Shown here: piece after piece, positions 22,260 to 34,884 of the stretch | How the letters are laid out: each line of letters opens with the position of its first letter | How positions within the stretch are numbered: position 1 is the first letter of the stretch | DNA from: Augochlora pura | Taxonomy: Eukaryota > Arthropoda > Insecta > Hymenoptera > Halictidae | Assembly (NCBI RefSeq): GCF_028453695.1 | Contig: NC_135779.1 | Span: forward strand, 2,728,001 to 2,792,000 | Reading direction: 5' to 3' | DNA: 64,000 nucleotides | Notes under the pieces: model-generated | Databases searched by the model: none | What the model was told of the DNA's origin: nothing | The model's input: the letters and a program-made list of their open reading frames with translations, nothing else | Program-made: the position numbers and the translations under genes

Positions 22260-23980
22260 TGTATCCCCTCGTCCGCGTTTCCATTAAAACCCTGCCAACC
22301 GAGAGTCTTTGCGAATTTATCGACCCGATCTTTGCCTACGAATATTTATGAGTCGACCGGCCGACCGTGAAACTTGCTTCGGATTCAGGCGACGCCATTA
22401 CACCGCAACGGCCCATCCCGAGATCCGCTTGCGCGGCTCGTTCGCGAAATTATTCAAATATCGACAAGAATTTTCCATGTATACAGCGGCTGCCGAATAA
22501 TCTCTGAATCTTTGATCCTTGACGAATTGGCAATGCATAAACCGTTAAAATTTCATAAAAACGATCCTGGTACTCTGAAGGTGGTATTTGTCACAACGAT
22601 GTTATTAGCACGAGACCGACGGACTGAGATTTCGGGGACGATTTCCTCTTACAAGCCGTTGTTCCTGAAGAAGTAGCTTATGAAAATTGTGCAGCTAGAA
22701 TGACTAGAAATGTGGACAAACTGAATGAATGAATAAACAAAATCAAAATTTTATTTTCTTTTTGAAGCAATTTTAGATGTAAATGTTGAATTAGTTCTGT
22801 ACAGTTTCTCCAGAAAAGTGAACACTGTGCGTCACGAGAAATGAGCGAGAATGAAATAAAGACAAATCCTAGGTAAACTGTTTGCCTGATAATTGACGAA
22901 TGGCGACTGCCACGATCGATAAAGGCTTATTAATATTTTTACGATCCCCACTCGAAACTATTTATATTCGCATTCTCCTATCGTTATCCGTCGACCAATT
23001 AAATTTCTGTTTCCACGACCGATTTATCATGAAAAGAACATGGGACGTTGTACGCCAATTATACTTTTGATACGATATAATTTTCTTGCGTTTTAGCTTT
23101 AAGATCAACGTTGATTCTAAATAGACAATCGTTGAAATTAGCTGCTAGCAAATTTGAATTTAAATGAAGCGCTCGAGGGTCGAAATGGACCCATCATCCA
23201 AGAGTTAGAATCGTGCCAGAACGGCCATGAAAGGGAAATTGAAACGGTCCTAAAAACGTTCGCGTGTCTTCGCGAGGTTTATTAGATTCATTTATTCTAG
23301 CGAGTCCTCTTTATACTTTGAGAGACGCGACAAAGAAGGACCGGCGACGGTAGTCTACCGGGAGTTTCCAGTAACGAAGTTTTAAAATGCGGCTCTAAGC
23401 CAGACCCTTTTGTTCGTTTCTCTCTTTTTCTTTTCCCTGTTCCGGTGTTCTTAAAAGATCTAAAATATGGTGGAACTTTGAAGCCATCAACGCGCGCCAC
23501 GAACAAACGTAATATTACGACTTTTACACCTGTTCAAACTCTAGCCTCCTCGAAATTTTGCCCCCCTCGTCCCAAAAATTCACCGAATTTCAACGGCATT
23601 ATTTCGTCTTATTATTTATATTTCACAAAAATAATTAAAAAGTCTAACAAACGATTTGTCAAATTGATAGAATGAAATAGATTCTAAAAATTCAGGTTTT
23701 TTATATTAAGAACCTTTTGTATTCTTTGGACTAAAAGTTTCAGTTAATAATAAATTTTCCAGATTTTCTAAAAATTTGACTGTCTTTCTGCTACGTTAGC
23801 CAACTTAGGATACAGGTTCCTTCGTTCGTATGTACGTCCCTAGCAAGTAGCACGCGAGAAAAGAAGGGACGAGTAGGGGAACCTCAAGTCTAAACTAACT
23901 CCACCAACGCCCTATGGATGACGTTAGAGCACAACATAAACGTGATCGTGTTACTGGAAGTTTAATTTATCAATATAATA
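22260..23980. other. Intergenic, AT-rich, upstream of the Ly6 gene
   Basis: No supported gene. The last few hundred bases before 23,981 presumably carry the Ly6 promoter and 5' UTR. I see no distinctive core element. Confidence 0.4.
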
Positions 23981-24833
23981 ATGAACGCAATTGCAAGTGT
24001 GATTGTTTTGTCGTTAGTGTTTATGGTGACAGGTAAGCAAATTTTTACAACAGCATTCGAACGTTTCGATGAATAAAACGCGAAGGTTTTCTATAGGACA
24101 CCTGTTGTAAACAGGGCAAATCTATCCACCTCGGCCCATTTAACGGTCACCGTGATATCGATCGCAATTGATGCAATGAGTTAAGATGATCGTTTTCTTT
24201 TTAATCGAATTATTGTCGCAAACATGAGCCGCCCTATCACTACTCTGTGCACGGTTTTAGGTTATGGAAACAATTTCACCATAGATGAAAATTTTCAAAT
24301 CATTTTTAGGGACAGAGGCAATACGTTGTTATCAATGTAGCAGTGACACCGATGCCAAAGGTGATGATTTGTGCGGAGCTTATAAAAAGTTCGATAAGGA
24401 CAAGAACATCGCTATTGAATGCAACAGCGAAGAATCTCATATGCCCGGCACGTTTTGCGTGAAAATTACTCAGCAAAGTCCCCGTGGTTTTATTTGTAAG
24501 TTTTTCCTAGATCTTTTCCTTTTTATTAGCCTTAAACATAAATTATTTGATTTCTGTATCACTGGAGACGAATTTCGTCGATCCTTGTTGTATTTACGAT
24601 ATGAAATCATTTTTAAAGGGAACGGTAGATGGCGACAAGTGATCCGCAGATGTTCTTCTGTGGCCAGTACCGGAGTTACCGGCGTTTGTAATTGGGGAGT
24701 CTACGAGAATGGTGTATATTGGGAAGAATGTTCTTGTTCAGAAGATTCTTGCAATGGAACAACCACGTTATCCTCGGTCTCGATATTATTTTTACTGCTA
24801 CTCAGTATTTCGATATATACATTCTTAACATAA
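23981..24833 (+). CDS. Ly6/uPAR-domain GPI-type protein (quiver-like family)
   Basis: Three exons: 23,981-24,032, 24,310-24,495 and 24,619-24,833, with GT-AG introns and phases that join cleanly. The product is about 150 residues. It has a hydrophobic signal peptide (residues 1-18 or so), then IRCYQC at the start of the mature chain, ten cysteines in the Ly6 three-finger arrangement ending in a C-S-C...SCNGT block, and a hydrophobic tail (final 20 residues) typical of GPI-anchor signals. Insect proteins of this group (quiver/sleepless, crooked, boudin and relatives) are small surface proteins acting on channels, receptors or septate junctions. Which member this is cannot be decided here. The second intron is 123 nt, in frame and free of stops, so retention would add 41 residues without breaking the frame. 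A polyadenylation signal lies at 25,065-25,070. Confidence 0.8.
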
Positions 24834-25064
24834 CTACAATTGTTAAACAAATTTTGAGTAGCCCTCACACAAGATACGCTTTCTTTGTGCCTTTACATAA
24901 TTGCACAAGACACGTCGAGCGAGACTAATTTCATTAATGATACCAACTATTGAAGATGGTCAAAGTACAATAAGCTTTTATAATCTCACTAGAAGAAAGT
25001 ATAACTTGCAACCTTAGCAAATGAGGTTGCATCCTCCGTCCATTTTGTATTGTTTTCTTTTGTA

Positions 25065-25070
25065 AATAAA
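25065..25070 (+). terminator. AATAAA polyadenylation signal of the Ly6 gene
   Basis: AATAAA, about 230 bases after the stop codon. It is followed by the AT-rich spacer before ATAD1. Confidence 0.5.
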
Positions 25071-25626
25071 TAATTTTTATACACCATATTTCATATAGCA
25101 GTCTTGAATTCTATATTTACGTACAACCTTGTATACTACGATTCATATTTATTTCACAGTACAAATAAGTTTCTAAGGAAAAATAAAATTTGAAATATAT
25201 GAACATAGCAACTAATTTTCGGATTATGTACATATACGAAAAACGATTAGACTAAGAGAAATATAATCTTTGACTTTAAAAATATTTAAATGTGGTTTTT
25301 ATCCGCAATGGTAATAAATACGTTAAAACGAAATTAGATCTTACTAAGAATTTTTCCATGCTTGATTTCAATAATTCCGGGGAATCCTATACATACATTG
25401 TATGTTCACTGTTATATCGTACGTATTGCGAATGGATTGCGCAAACTCCCGTTTTCCTTCTCTTTTTATTTACTGCGGCTGCGTTCTGTGCTCAACTAGC
25501 GACCACGCTAGAAGTTTGAAGAAAGTGTGACCTAGTGGCATGTTAAATTTACGGAACACTGATTTACATTTATTAATTGTTGCTACGTAATTTTTAGCCA
25601 ACGTTTAAATAAATTAAAGTCCAACG
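25071..25626. promoter_or_regulatory. Ly6-ATAD1 spacer and probable ATAD1 promoter
   Basis: About 550 bases separate the end of the Ly6 gene from the ATAD1 start. The spacer is AT-rich up to about 25,400, and the 5' UTR probably begins after that. I identify no core motif with confidence. Confidence 0.35.
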
Positions 25627-27204
25627 ATGAACATTGCGGACGGAATTGGATATTCGAGATCGGAAGTATTCGTACTTGTGGCAAGGGTATCATTTGTTGC
25701 TGCTGTTGGGTTTTTTAGTATGAAGTGGATAATTAATCAAATGGATCCCACAAATAATGCGAAAAAGAAGGCCAAAAGGAAGGTAACTTGTCCGTTTATC
25801 TAAATTGTAATGGTTTTTTCTTACATAACCTATGCATCACTTTACCGCATACACTAACCTTACTTCACTTACTTATTTCATCAACCAACGTATTGTTGAA
25901 TATCCTTTTAGGCGCGTGAACAGTTACAGAAGTTGGCCAAAATGGACAATTTATTATGGACAGTAGAGATGGATAATTTGACAGACTATGAAATGCTTAT
26001 AGCTAATCACATAGTGAACCCTAGAGATATTCGAGTTTCATGGGAAAATATTGCAGGTCTTGAGAATGTGATTCAGGAACTTAGAGAAACAGTTATATTG
26101 CCCATACAACGAAAAGAATTATTTGAAAATTCTCAACTTACCCAAGCACCGAAGGTATATATTTTACGTTGTCCATAAAGATCAATTCCTTTTAGCTAGT
26201 TTTCTGCTAACACAAATTATACTTGTAGGGGGTATTGTTACATGGACCTCCTGGATGTGGCAAGACAATGATAGCCAAAGCAACTGCCAAAGAAAGTAGG
26301 ACATGCTTCATTAATCTGGATGTAAGCATTTTAACTGATAAATGGTATGGCGAAAGCCAAAAATTAACCACAGCAGTGTTTTCTCTGGCTGTAAAACTTC
26401 AGCCATGCATCATCTTTATCGATGAAATAGGTTTGTTTCAAAAACATTTTCAATGAGGTTTTGTAACACATGTGTTTTTGTTCAGGATTTACTATATTGG
26501 TCTTTCTTTTTAAATAGATTCATTCTTAAGAGTGCGGAATTCACAAGATCACGAAGCAACCGCGATGATGAAGGCACAATTCATGTCTCTGTGGGATGGA
26601 TTAATCACAGATACATCTTGCACAGTAATAGTAATGGGTGCAACTAATAGACCACAAGATTTGGACAGAGCTATACTCAGGCGTATGCCTGCTACTTTCC
26701 ATATTTCTTTACCAGTAAATAAAATTTACATATACATGTATTAATTATCAAAAGCAATAAAAACTAACAATAACAACTTACGTGTTTCAGAATGAGCAGC
26801 AACGAATGCAAGTATTAAAATTGATATTGGATCATGAACCAATAGCTGACAACGTGGATATTCCACGATTGGCTAAGATGACAGAGGGTTTCTCCGGATC
26901 TGATTTGCAAGAACTTTGCAGAAATTCATCTATGTACCGCGTTCGAGATTACCTACGGAATCATCAGTAAATACACGCATATTTATTATTCATAAATTAT
27001 GGAACTTTTGTCTGGTAGATATTTCTGATTAACTTATACTTTTTCCTTTACTACAGAGAAAGCACCACCAGTACGGATGATGAGGAATATCATGATGCTG
27101 TGCGTCCAATTACTATGGAAGATCTTGTCATGTCACTTAAAAAAATGAAAACTTCTAAACTCCTTACAGGTGTAATGAATCCAGTGAAACTAGATTTAGA
27201 TTAA
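25627..27204 (+). CDS. ATAD1: ATAD1/Msp1, outer mitochondrial membrane helix translocase (AAA ATPase)
   Basis: Six exons (25,627-25,782; 25,912-26,154; 26,229-26,430; 26,518-26,714; 26,791-26,966; 27,057-27,204) give 373 residues, close to the 361 of human ATAD1. Order: an N-terminal transmembrane helix (about 13-36), a short linker, then one AAA domain with Walker A GPPGCGKT (139-146), a pore loop with the KWYGES motif typical of Msp1 proteins, Walker B FIDEID (196-201), sensor residues in MGATNRP and the arginine-finger region DRAILRRM, and a C-terminal lid ending in MKKMKTSKL. Msp1/ATAD1 is known to extract mistargeted tail-anchored proteins from the outer mitochondrial and peroxisomal membranes. 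The catalytic motifs are complete and no frame break is seen. The Drosophila counterpart is nmd. Confidence 0.96.
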
Positions 27205-27284
27205 AGTAATGAAGGAGTGCTGTTTATCCGTTCATACTGAATTTTTACATTTTTTAAAGAAAAAAAAAGGAAATATCATTTTTT

Positions 27285-27290
27285 AATAAA
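27285..27290 (+). terminator. AATAAA polyadenylation signal of ATAD1
   Basis: AATAAA, about 80 bases after the ATAD1 stop, after an A-rich run. This implies a short 3' UTR. Confidence 0.6.
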
Positions 27291-30200
27291 GCTTTCCTCG
27301 TGTCACATTTGTACTACTATCTTTTTTGTTTCAATCAAAATGAGATCTAATTATTTCAGTTATACCAGGAAGGTAAATTTCATTGAAACCATGGCACGCG
27401 GGAAACTTGTATAATATGAAGTTATAATTAGTGTTTATTGCAGCTTGAAATTTGTTAAGTAAGAAAAAAAGTCTTTTTGGCACTTTTGCAAAATCTATTA
27501 CTTTATTTGGAAACAAACGGAAGCTTCCACTAACTTTGTTTTGTGACTATAATTTAATACTTAATTTTGAGTAATTTAATTAAATATACTAGTATTTTAG
27601 ATTAAATTTTGGTATATTGGAAATATTAGACTACGTGCGAGTTTTCCTTAAATACTTTTCTGTACAAGTCGATAAGCGTTTGTAGTGTCTTTCATAATAA
27701 TGAGATAACTAATATATCTTGTTCAATTCTATCATTCTTATATCGACGTGTATAAATAAAAACATGTTTGTGAATGTATAGAACTAAGAGACATAATCCT
27801 ATTTCATAGTTCACGGGTAACTCCGAGTGTTGTTAAAATAAAAGAGTCTAGAATATTCCTTGCATCTTTCTAATAAATGATAGAAGACTATCTATTTTGA
27901 AAATTTGGTATATGATTTATCTAAACTTGACAAAGTCCGAAATAATAACTATACAGGACAATTAAAATCAAACGCTTAAATTAATATAGGACAACATGAG
28001 AGTTGTACAACAAATTAAGAACGTGTGCATTTGTAAAGTAATTAAATTAAGTTGTTACACAATGTAACCGTTAAAAACTGATAGTTGTGTAAATAATTTC
28101 GATAACCTTATGTGATTAGAATTATAACGATATGCGCGACGAAGGCTGGTACTGCGATGCGTAAAAGTATATGCTTATTATACACAAGTTACAAGATTTG
28201 AGTAATAGAAATATAAAGTTACGACTACTACATGCAAAGACACTATATCTTATATTAACTAATGTTCGACTTAAAAAAATATATCTTGTAAATACAACAT
28301 ACAATAATCGAGAGAAAGATATCTGCGTGTTAATAAAGAGTAAAAGTACAAATTTGCGGAAAACTTACCGAATCTGGAGACTATTTTATGATAGGATCAC
28401 GGCGTGTAGTTGGGTTTAACAATATAGTTGAATTTAAGGTGGTTGAAGCAGCATAGCATCTATAGGAGATAATATTTAACACTTTTCTTGGTAACAATAC
28501 CATCATTCTGAAATACTAAACTTTTACTGCACATTTATACTACTGTGGTACCCGGTTAAAATTCTGCTAACAACTCTGGTCAAGTTAACTATTATATATT
28601 AGCACTCTACCTAGCGACAACTAGTTGATGATCTCAGTAAAAAAATAAATAATTATACTCTACTTTATCAATTCTTTCTTTAAATTATTATTTAACAAAA
28701 AATGATTTATAAACTTATTATTACTTACATGTCAGTTTCAGTTATTATTCGACAGTTTTTTCATGTACTTTTTCAAATTTTAGCTGGGTTCGCGGTAAAA
28801 TGTAGATCGTATAAAAACTGTTTCCCTGCGAAAAAGTCAAGCTGGTTTGAAATAAACAATAGTTTCACGAACGTATTCTGTTTATTTGTTACGATAAAGA
28901 AATAATTAAAAATTTGCAACTTCTGAGTTATTGATACAGAAAGAGTGATATTTATTGTACTCTTTACGAATAATACAGTCCTATAAATGCGTTTCAGAAT
29001 TTCGCCAAGTGAGTGCGCTTGTGTCGCTGTTGCATTGTCGCGTTTCATCCAATTGGATTATACTTCATATTGACATATCTTAGTTTCTTATTTAAACTTT
29101 AATCGAAATTGCATTCAATCTAAAGATAAATATCATAGTTCCCGTAACGGTAAATATTTCTTTTAACAAAGATGACGTTTTATGAAATAACTTTCGATTG
29201 AATAGTGACTTTCAAGGTAATAACGTCACAAATCAAAATAGAGATTACTTTAAATGTAAATAAGCATTTATAACATTGCAGAAGGACACTCTTACGATCT
29301 TGTATAAATTCAATATCTTGTCATATCATTTTCTGCAAAACAGCCCAACTCTTTTTCCCTAAAATTGTGATTATCGAGCTAGGCTACTGTCGCGGCAGAA
29401 ATAACGATATAATATTTTTTTTGTTTCAGCCAACCGACTGTGTAGAAGCAAAACCTTCGAATGCGGAACAGATACACGGATGAGAAGATCGTTCGAAACG
29501 CTGGTGAATATACAGTTTATGGTATCCGTTTCCGATTTCAATGATCTCGAAATATGTTGTCAAGACCGCCATTGCGAATAACAACTTTTTCCTACGAAGA
29601 TTTGTGTTACAGTAGTTTAAAGTAAAACTCAACACTTGGAGATTCTCTTACTTTCTGCATTTTGCGGACAAACATTAACAGTGTTACCAACTGTCCAAGT
29701 TTTAGTTAAAATTTTTTTGTTCCAGATCTAACCCAGACTCTTACAGTATGCTCTAAGTCCAGATTTAATTCAATAAGGACAATAATATAATAGTTTCTTT
29801 GTTTCGGATCAGTATAACATTCGTTTGAAGCGTTAAATCTGGATTAGATCTCGAGCGCGAAAAATAATTGAAGTATCCTTTTTACAATGAATCTTTACAT
29901 ACTTGAATTTCTGATCTGATCGAATATCTATCTTTTTAATCGGTTTTACGTATATCTTAAAAACTAAAGGAGGTCGTCTGTTATATCTTGTATGATATAG
30001 AACAGAGTTGTGCAGAATGATGCCCTTGACAATATATTCCAAGGTCACTGAAATCGGAGGATGGTTTCCACAAGCAGTATATTTACCAAAATGCTTCTAT
30101 TATACAAGAAAAAGTTGCATCGATTGCAGAATTCGAGGGGAAAGAAGTTTAATCCTTGTGATTCGGCGTGAACAATCGGTAAGTAGGAAGAAAGAGCGGA

Positions 30201-30480
30201 AAAATATGGGGGAAAACGAGGAAACGCATGCGCAAAGAAAAGGATACTGACGGAGCAGCGTCTCAGTAGCAGCGAAAGTTTCCGGGAATGAAACTTCTAG
30301 GAGAACAAAGCCTCCGCAGGGCTCTGTCGTACCCCTCTTCCTTCTTTTGACCGGTGAGCTACGGCCGTAAAGTCTTAGGCACACCGCGAACAGATCAAGA
30401 GAAAAGAGAAGTACATACATACAATATTTTCCGGGGACCGGAGGTGAACGTCGTCAACTGAACGACGACAGAAAGAAGCG
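27291..30480. other. AT-rich intergenic region between ATAD1 and PTEN
   Basis: Strongly AT-rich with only short, composition-driven open frames. A polypyrimidine-AG near 29,432 looks like an acceptor, but no coding exon follows. I see no gene. Confidence 0.45.
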
Positions 30481-30908
30481 TAATCGAGAAAGAGGGAGAG
30501 AGAAAGAGAGAAGGGTAGGGGTAGCGAGAGAAAGAAAGAGCGAGAGAGAGAGAAAGATAGAGCGGTACGAACGCGTCATTGTGAATGGCGCTCCTAGTGA
30601 TAAAGGTGGCTGCGGAACACTTTCGATTTCGTATCGGATGGAAATTGTGCTCGAAATGGATGTTACAATGAGCACCACCGTTCGTTAATCAAATGCGGAG
30701 CGGCTTTTACCGATTTGACCGATCGGTGTACGTTCCGTGTCAGCTATTCAACGAAGAAATGCGAGCAAACACGAAAAGAAGAACGACGGCAGCAGCCGGA
30801 TTCCGGTACGATCATCCGTAAAATCCATCATAGAGAGCATCGTGGCGTTCGTTCGCAGAGTGGACTGTTCTCTGCAACACCTGCGGTGCATGATTCTATG
30901 CATTGTTG
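30481..30908 (+). promoter_or_regulatory. Probable PTEN promoter and first non-coding exon
   Basis: GA-rich DNA (30,484-30,570) precedes a CpG-containing segment that ends at a consensus donor (TTG followed by GTGAGT at 30,909). This looks like a purine-rich insect promoter with a 5' untranslated exon that could splice to the exon at about 32,420-32,595. The transcription start is not visible, so the assignment to PTEN is inference from position and strand. Confidence 0.35.
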
Positions 30909-32436
30909 GTGAGTGTGCGTATCGGGTACGCGTATGTACCTATATACCTGCGAGCTACGCTTCTACCTACGTTATCAAACCAAGGGAGTAACGTAGGGAT
31001 TGCTGTTGTTTTTTTGGTCCTCTCTCGAGAGCGCGTACGTGAAATCTCTTCTTTACTCGCGCAATAGAACACGGAACAAGTCTGTCGAGTTATTACTTTG
31101 ACACGATCACACGATTCTACCACGGGAACGTGATTGTACTGTGAATGGAGGTCCGCTGTCGAGTTTACACGAGAGTTTTCGTCCCAAAGTGTTTGAAACT
31201 TAGCCGATCCTGAAACAACTTCGACAAAACGAACTCGACGAGTTCACTGAGATCTCCTCTCTTCTGGATGTTATTATTATTTCTTAGAAATTCACCGTAA
31301 CTGGGAGTGCCGCCGAACTGCACAGTTGAACATGCTCCAAAAGTACTGCTCGGAATTTTACGTTACACGCAAGGAACGATTGCTTCTTTACGTTACGAAT
31401 GTAATATGGTGTCTCGAACGATTAGTTTGAATGGTTTGTGGAGATTCGCCGCGAATGTCAGACGTACTCGCGATTAAAGAAGACCGCGGACGGTGGATCA
31501 GTGAAACTGGCATGAAAATGTGGTGTTAAGTGGCCTCTGTGGTGTACTGCTAACGGTGCTTAACCTAACTTTTCCTCGACGCTTCTACACGGCGTTTTCT
31601 TGCGAGTAATGTTCTTTCGATAATCTGCTTCAAACTGAGAGAACACCAAACAGGGAAACTTGTTGTACACTTTTCCCCGTTGTGTTTCTTCTTTCACGTC
31701 TCCAACACGATTATTTCTCACCGCTCTAATATATGTTTTTATCAGTGTCGAAAGTCTCGAGTACGATAGTACTTTTGTAAAATACTGAACGTGATACTGG
31801 CACGTTTTCCATTCGAATCGTGTTGATGAACGACAGAAGGATTGTTACAACAGTATTTCTGTAAATGCATTTTTAACGGTGTCCTGTTCAACGTTTGCGT
31901 TCAAATCGAAATCTACATTTATTTTCATTTTTTTCCCTTCACCTTGATCATGGTTTTCTTGCCACCTGCCAGTATCTATGTACAATTTATTATTTCTTGT
32001 AGAAATACACCTAGAGTTTATTACTGTTCGTGATTGTGTTTTAGATGTGACACTGTTGTCAATATCCTTTTGTTTTAGTTTGGTGTAGGTAGTCTTGATA
32101 TTTAGTAATCGACATGTTCATTTGAAACAACCAGGTTAAACAATGTAGGAAGATGTTCTACCTTGCTTAATGTTTCTACATGTTCCATGAAAATTATAAT
32201 GATTGGTTGCTAAATGCAAGCATATCTATAGCATTTGTTCGTACATTGTGATGTGTAGTGTGTTCAGACCCAGTCAAGATTGATTTGTGTGTATTGTAAA
32301 CGTTAGTAGTTACATGGAACTGGTGATTGCCATGGTGATACTAATGCCGAACTATAATGTAGTGGCAAATTATCGAACAGAAAAAAGAAAAGCTCGATGA
32401 AATGGATAATATAAGGCACACATGCTCTGGGAATTG

Positions 32437-32780
32437 ATGGGTGTATGCTTTTCCTGCAGGAGACCTACAGGCAGCAGGCTAAATAATAAAATCTCAGAGC
32501 ATATCTCAGCACCAGTAACATCCCTCCATGTTTGTCTGGAGGAACAAAGAGGACCAGAACTGGGCTCTTGCGACGCCTCGGCTCGTAAGCCACAGGTAGA
32601 TTTTAATATTCTCCTTATATTCTTTGCAAATCACTGTACAATAATACATCAACATGTTACTCTGTTTAGGCTAAAAAATTATTTGAAAAGCAGGAAGTAC
32701 AAGAAAGGTGTAGTGAAGAAGAAGCGGAGACTGAATTCTTTAGACTCGAGGCAGAAGATTTGAAACAGAGTCATTCGAGC
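32437..32780 (+). other. In-frame upstream coding potential joined to PTEN (extension or 5' UTR)
   Basis: An open frame starting at ATG 32,422 (MLWEL) or 32,437 (MGVCFSC) runs to a donor at 32,596 (CAG followed by GTAGAT). The acceptor at 32,669 starts the PTEN exon, whose first 37 codons upstream of the usual PTEN ATG are open and in the same frame. The junction is phase 0 on both sides. The result would be PTEN with 90-95 extra residues: an N-terminal MG-x-C-x-x-C, which could be myristoylated and palmitoylated, and an acidic Glu-rich segment before the normal start. A good acceptor-like CTTTTCCTGCAG at 32,449-32,460 gives an alternative in which MGVCFSC is intronic and this is plain 5' UTR. 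The Kozak context is weak. Confidence 0.35.
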
Positions 32781-34808
32781 ATGGCCAATACTATCAGTAA
32801 TATGAAGATGACCAACCGCATCAAAGGACTTGTCAGCAAACGTCGTAAACGGTTTACAGAAGATGGGTTCGACCTTGATCTCACATGTATCCTTTTTATT
32901 AACCAATATTGTTGGCGTATGTCAACTGTTTTGAACGTGTAGAGTATGCTGTTTCGTTTATGTAGTCCTTAATTATTTTCTATCTACTACAGATATCAGG
33001 GATAACTTGATAGCAATGGGTTTCCCCGCTGAAAAGTTAGAAGGGGTCTATAGGAATCACATTGATGATGTTGTTAAATTGCTGGAATATAGACACAAAG
33101 ATCATTATAAAATTTACAATCTGTAAGTTATGAGCTTCAACGTTACGTTTCCTCGATAGCTCTGTTCAAAAGGAGTAATTGATAATGATTGCCAATTACT
33201 TTTAGCTGTTCGGAGAGGTCGTACGACTGTAAGAAGTTCAAACAACGGGTAGCTACTTACGCATTCGATGATCATAATCCACCGATGCTGGATCAAATAA
33301 AACCGTTCTGCGAAGATGTGCACCAATGGCTTTCCGAGCACCAAGAAAACGTAGCTGTAGTTCACTGTAAAGCGGGCAAAGGTCGAACAGGCGTCATGGT
33401 TTGTTGTTACCTTCTTCACACCAATCAATTTCCCACAGCCACAGATGCTCTTAACTATTATGGAACTATAAGGACACACGATAGGTAACTATTTACTAAT
33501 TGTCTTGTGATCGTTGCCAACTAACAAACTCATTTCGTTCTTCGTTATCCGTATAGGAAGGGGGTAACGATACCTTCTCAGAGAAGGTACGTCGATTATT
33601 ATGCCACTCTCGTTAAGGAGGGATTGAATTATCAACCGGTTAAATTATTGTTGCGGAAGATAGAACTAGATCCAGCGCCTATATTTCACGGAGGTCAGGG
33701 ATGTACGTATATAAACAATATAATAAATAAACAAAAAAGCATAATGTAGGATGATGTAATAACACGCAGTATTGTGTTTCAGATTTGCATTGCGTAATAT
33801 CCGAGTCGAAGAAGAGGATATTTAGTTCTGACATAGTAGAAGTACGAAAAGGAATAGCGACTGTTTGTATCCCCTTGAAGCATAGCGTCGCGTTGACGGG
33901 GGACATACGAGTAGATTTTTTTAATAGGCCAAAAATGAAGCGAAAGGTAATTAAAGGTTTCATTTGTTAAACGATTCGCTGTTGTAATTTCCTATCAGAA
34001 TCACAATCTATCAATCGCTTTGTCTGATCCGCAGGAGAAATTGTTTCATTTTTGGTTCAATACGTTCTTTGTGCGCGACTGCTTGACACCAGAATACGAT
34101 AACGGAGAGTTACCGATCGATCGATCGACAAGGGCATTGAGTTGCGACGGTACAACCATGGAATTGCCGATGGTAATGTCGCATATGAAGCCTAGAGCAG
34201 GATCACTGGCTAGCCTTGGACCTATGCCACCTACGTTGGTCTTGAGCATAGATAAATGGGGCTTGGACGACGCACATAAGGACAAACATCACAAAGCGTA
34301 CAGTGCGGACTTTAAGGTAGGTGTTCATCGAGACTTGACGATATAATGAAGTACGATCGGTCGCAGAGCATCGTGGAACGCAATTTTATTTCTCGGGAAT
34401 CGAATGTTGCAGGTTAGCTTATTTATGCAGCGAGTGGGCGGTAGTATGTCGCAAACCGTGCCAGCAACGGCAAACAGAACCGGGGAGAGTATACAAATCC
34501 GGGGAGGACAAGAAACTCCCAGCGAGTCGAGCGAAGCGGACAGCAGTGAATGCGACACGACCGGGGATACAACCGGAGATGAAGATGGGGAATCTGGTGA
34601 GTCCTCTGCATCTCTGGTGATGAATCACCATCCCCTTACACATAGCAGTAGCCGTACACACGTTAGTACCCACCAAAGAGCTAGTCTCAGAGAAACTGCA
34701 AAAGGTTTGCTCCCGCGAGGGGAGAAAAGTAGAAGTAGTCATCGACAGAGCACTAGTAACGTCAAATGTTCTTCGGCACTCGTACGTTCAGCTACTTTAG
34801 ACACATAG
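32781..34808 (+). CDS. PTEN: PTEN, PIP3 3-phosphatase and dual-specificity protein phosphatase
   Basis: Coding exons: 32,781-32,886; 32,993-33,122; 33,206-33,484; 33,557-33,702; 33,783-33,946; 34,035-34,316; 34,413-34,808, giving 500 residues (human 403). The start is chosen at MANTIS, which leads into the PIP2-binding basic stretch and the conserved EDGFDLDLTYI block. The phosphatase domain has the WPD-type loop DHNPP (101-105) and the P-loop HCKAGKGRTG (132-141, nucleophile Cys133). A C2 domain follows, with FFVRD and the DKWGLDDAHKD segment. The tail is long, Ser/Thr/Glu-rich (TPSESSEADSSECDTTGDTTGD), a likely phospho-regulated region, and ends in TLDT, so the hydrophobic PDZ-ligand terminus of vertebrate PTEN is absent. 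PTEN removes the 3-phosphate from PIP3 at the plasma membrane and opposes insulin/PI3K-Akt signalling. All splice phases join without breaks. Confidence 0.97.
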
Positions 34809-34825
34809 TGAATAGCAACTTATTA

Positions 34826-34884
34826 CGTATGTATGTATGTATGTAAGTAAGTATGTATGTATGTAAGTATGTATGTATGTATAT
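34826..34884. repeat. (TGTA)n tetranucleotide repeat in the PTEN 3' region
   Basis: About a dozen units of GTAT/GTAA, starting 18 bases after the PTEN stop and so probably within its 3' UTR. TGTA is the core of Pumilio-type sites, but a simple repeat explains the sequence as well. Confidence 0.7.

Noticed and set aside
21850..22287. Acidic Asp-Ala-Asp-Val repeat protein
   Set aside because: It is a translation of the GATGCC hexamer array, with no start context or flanking conserved protein.
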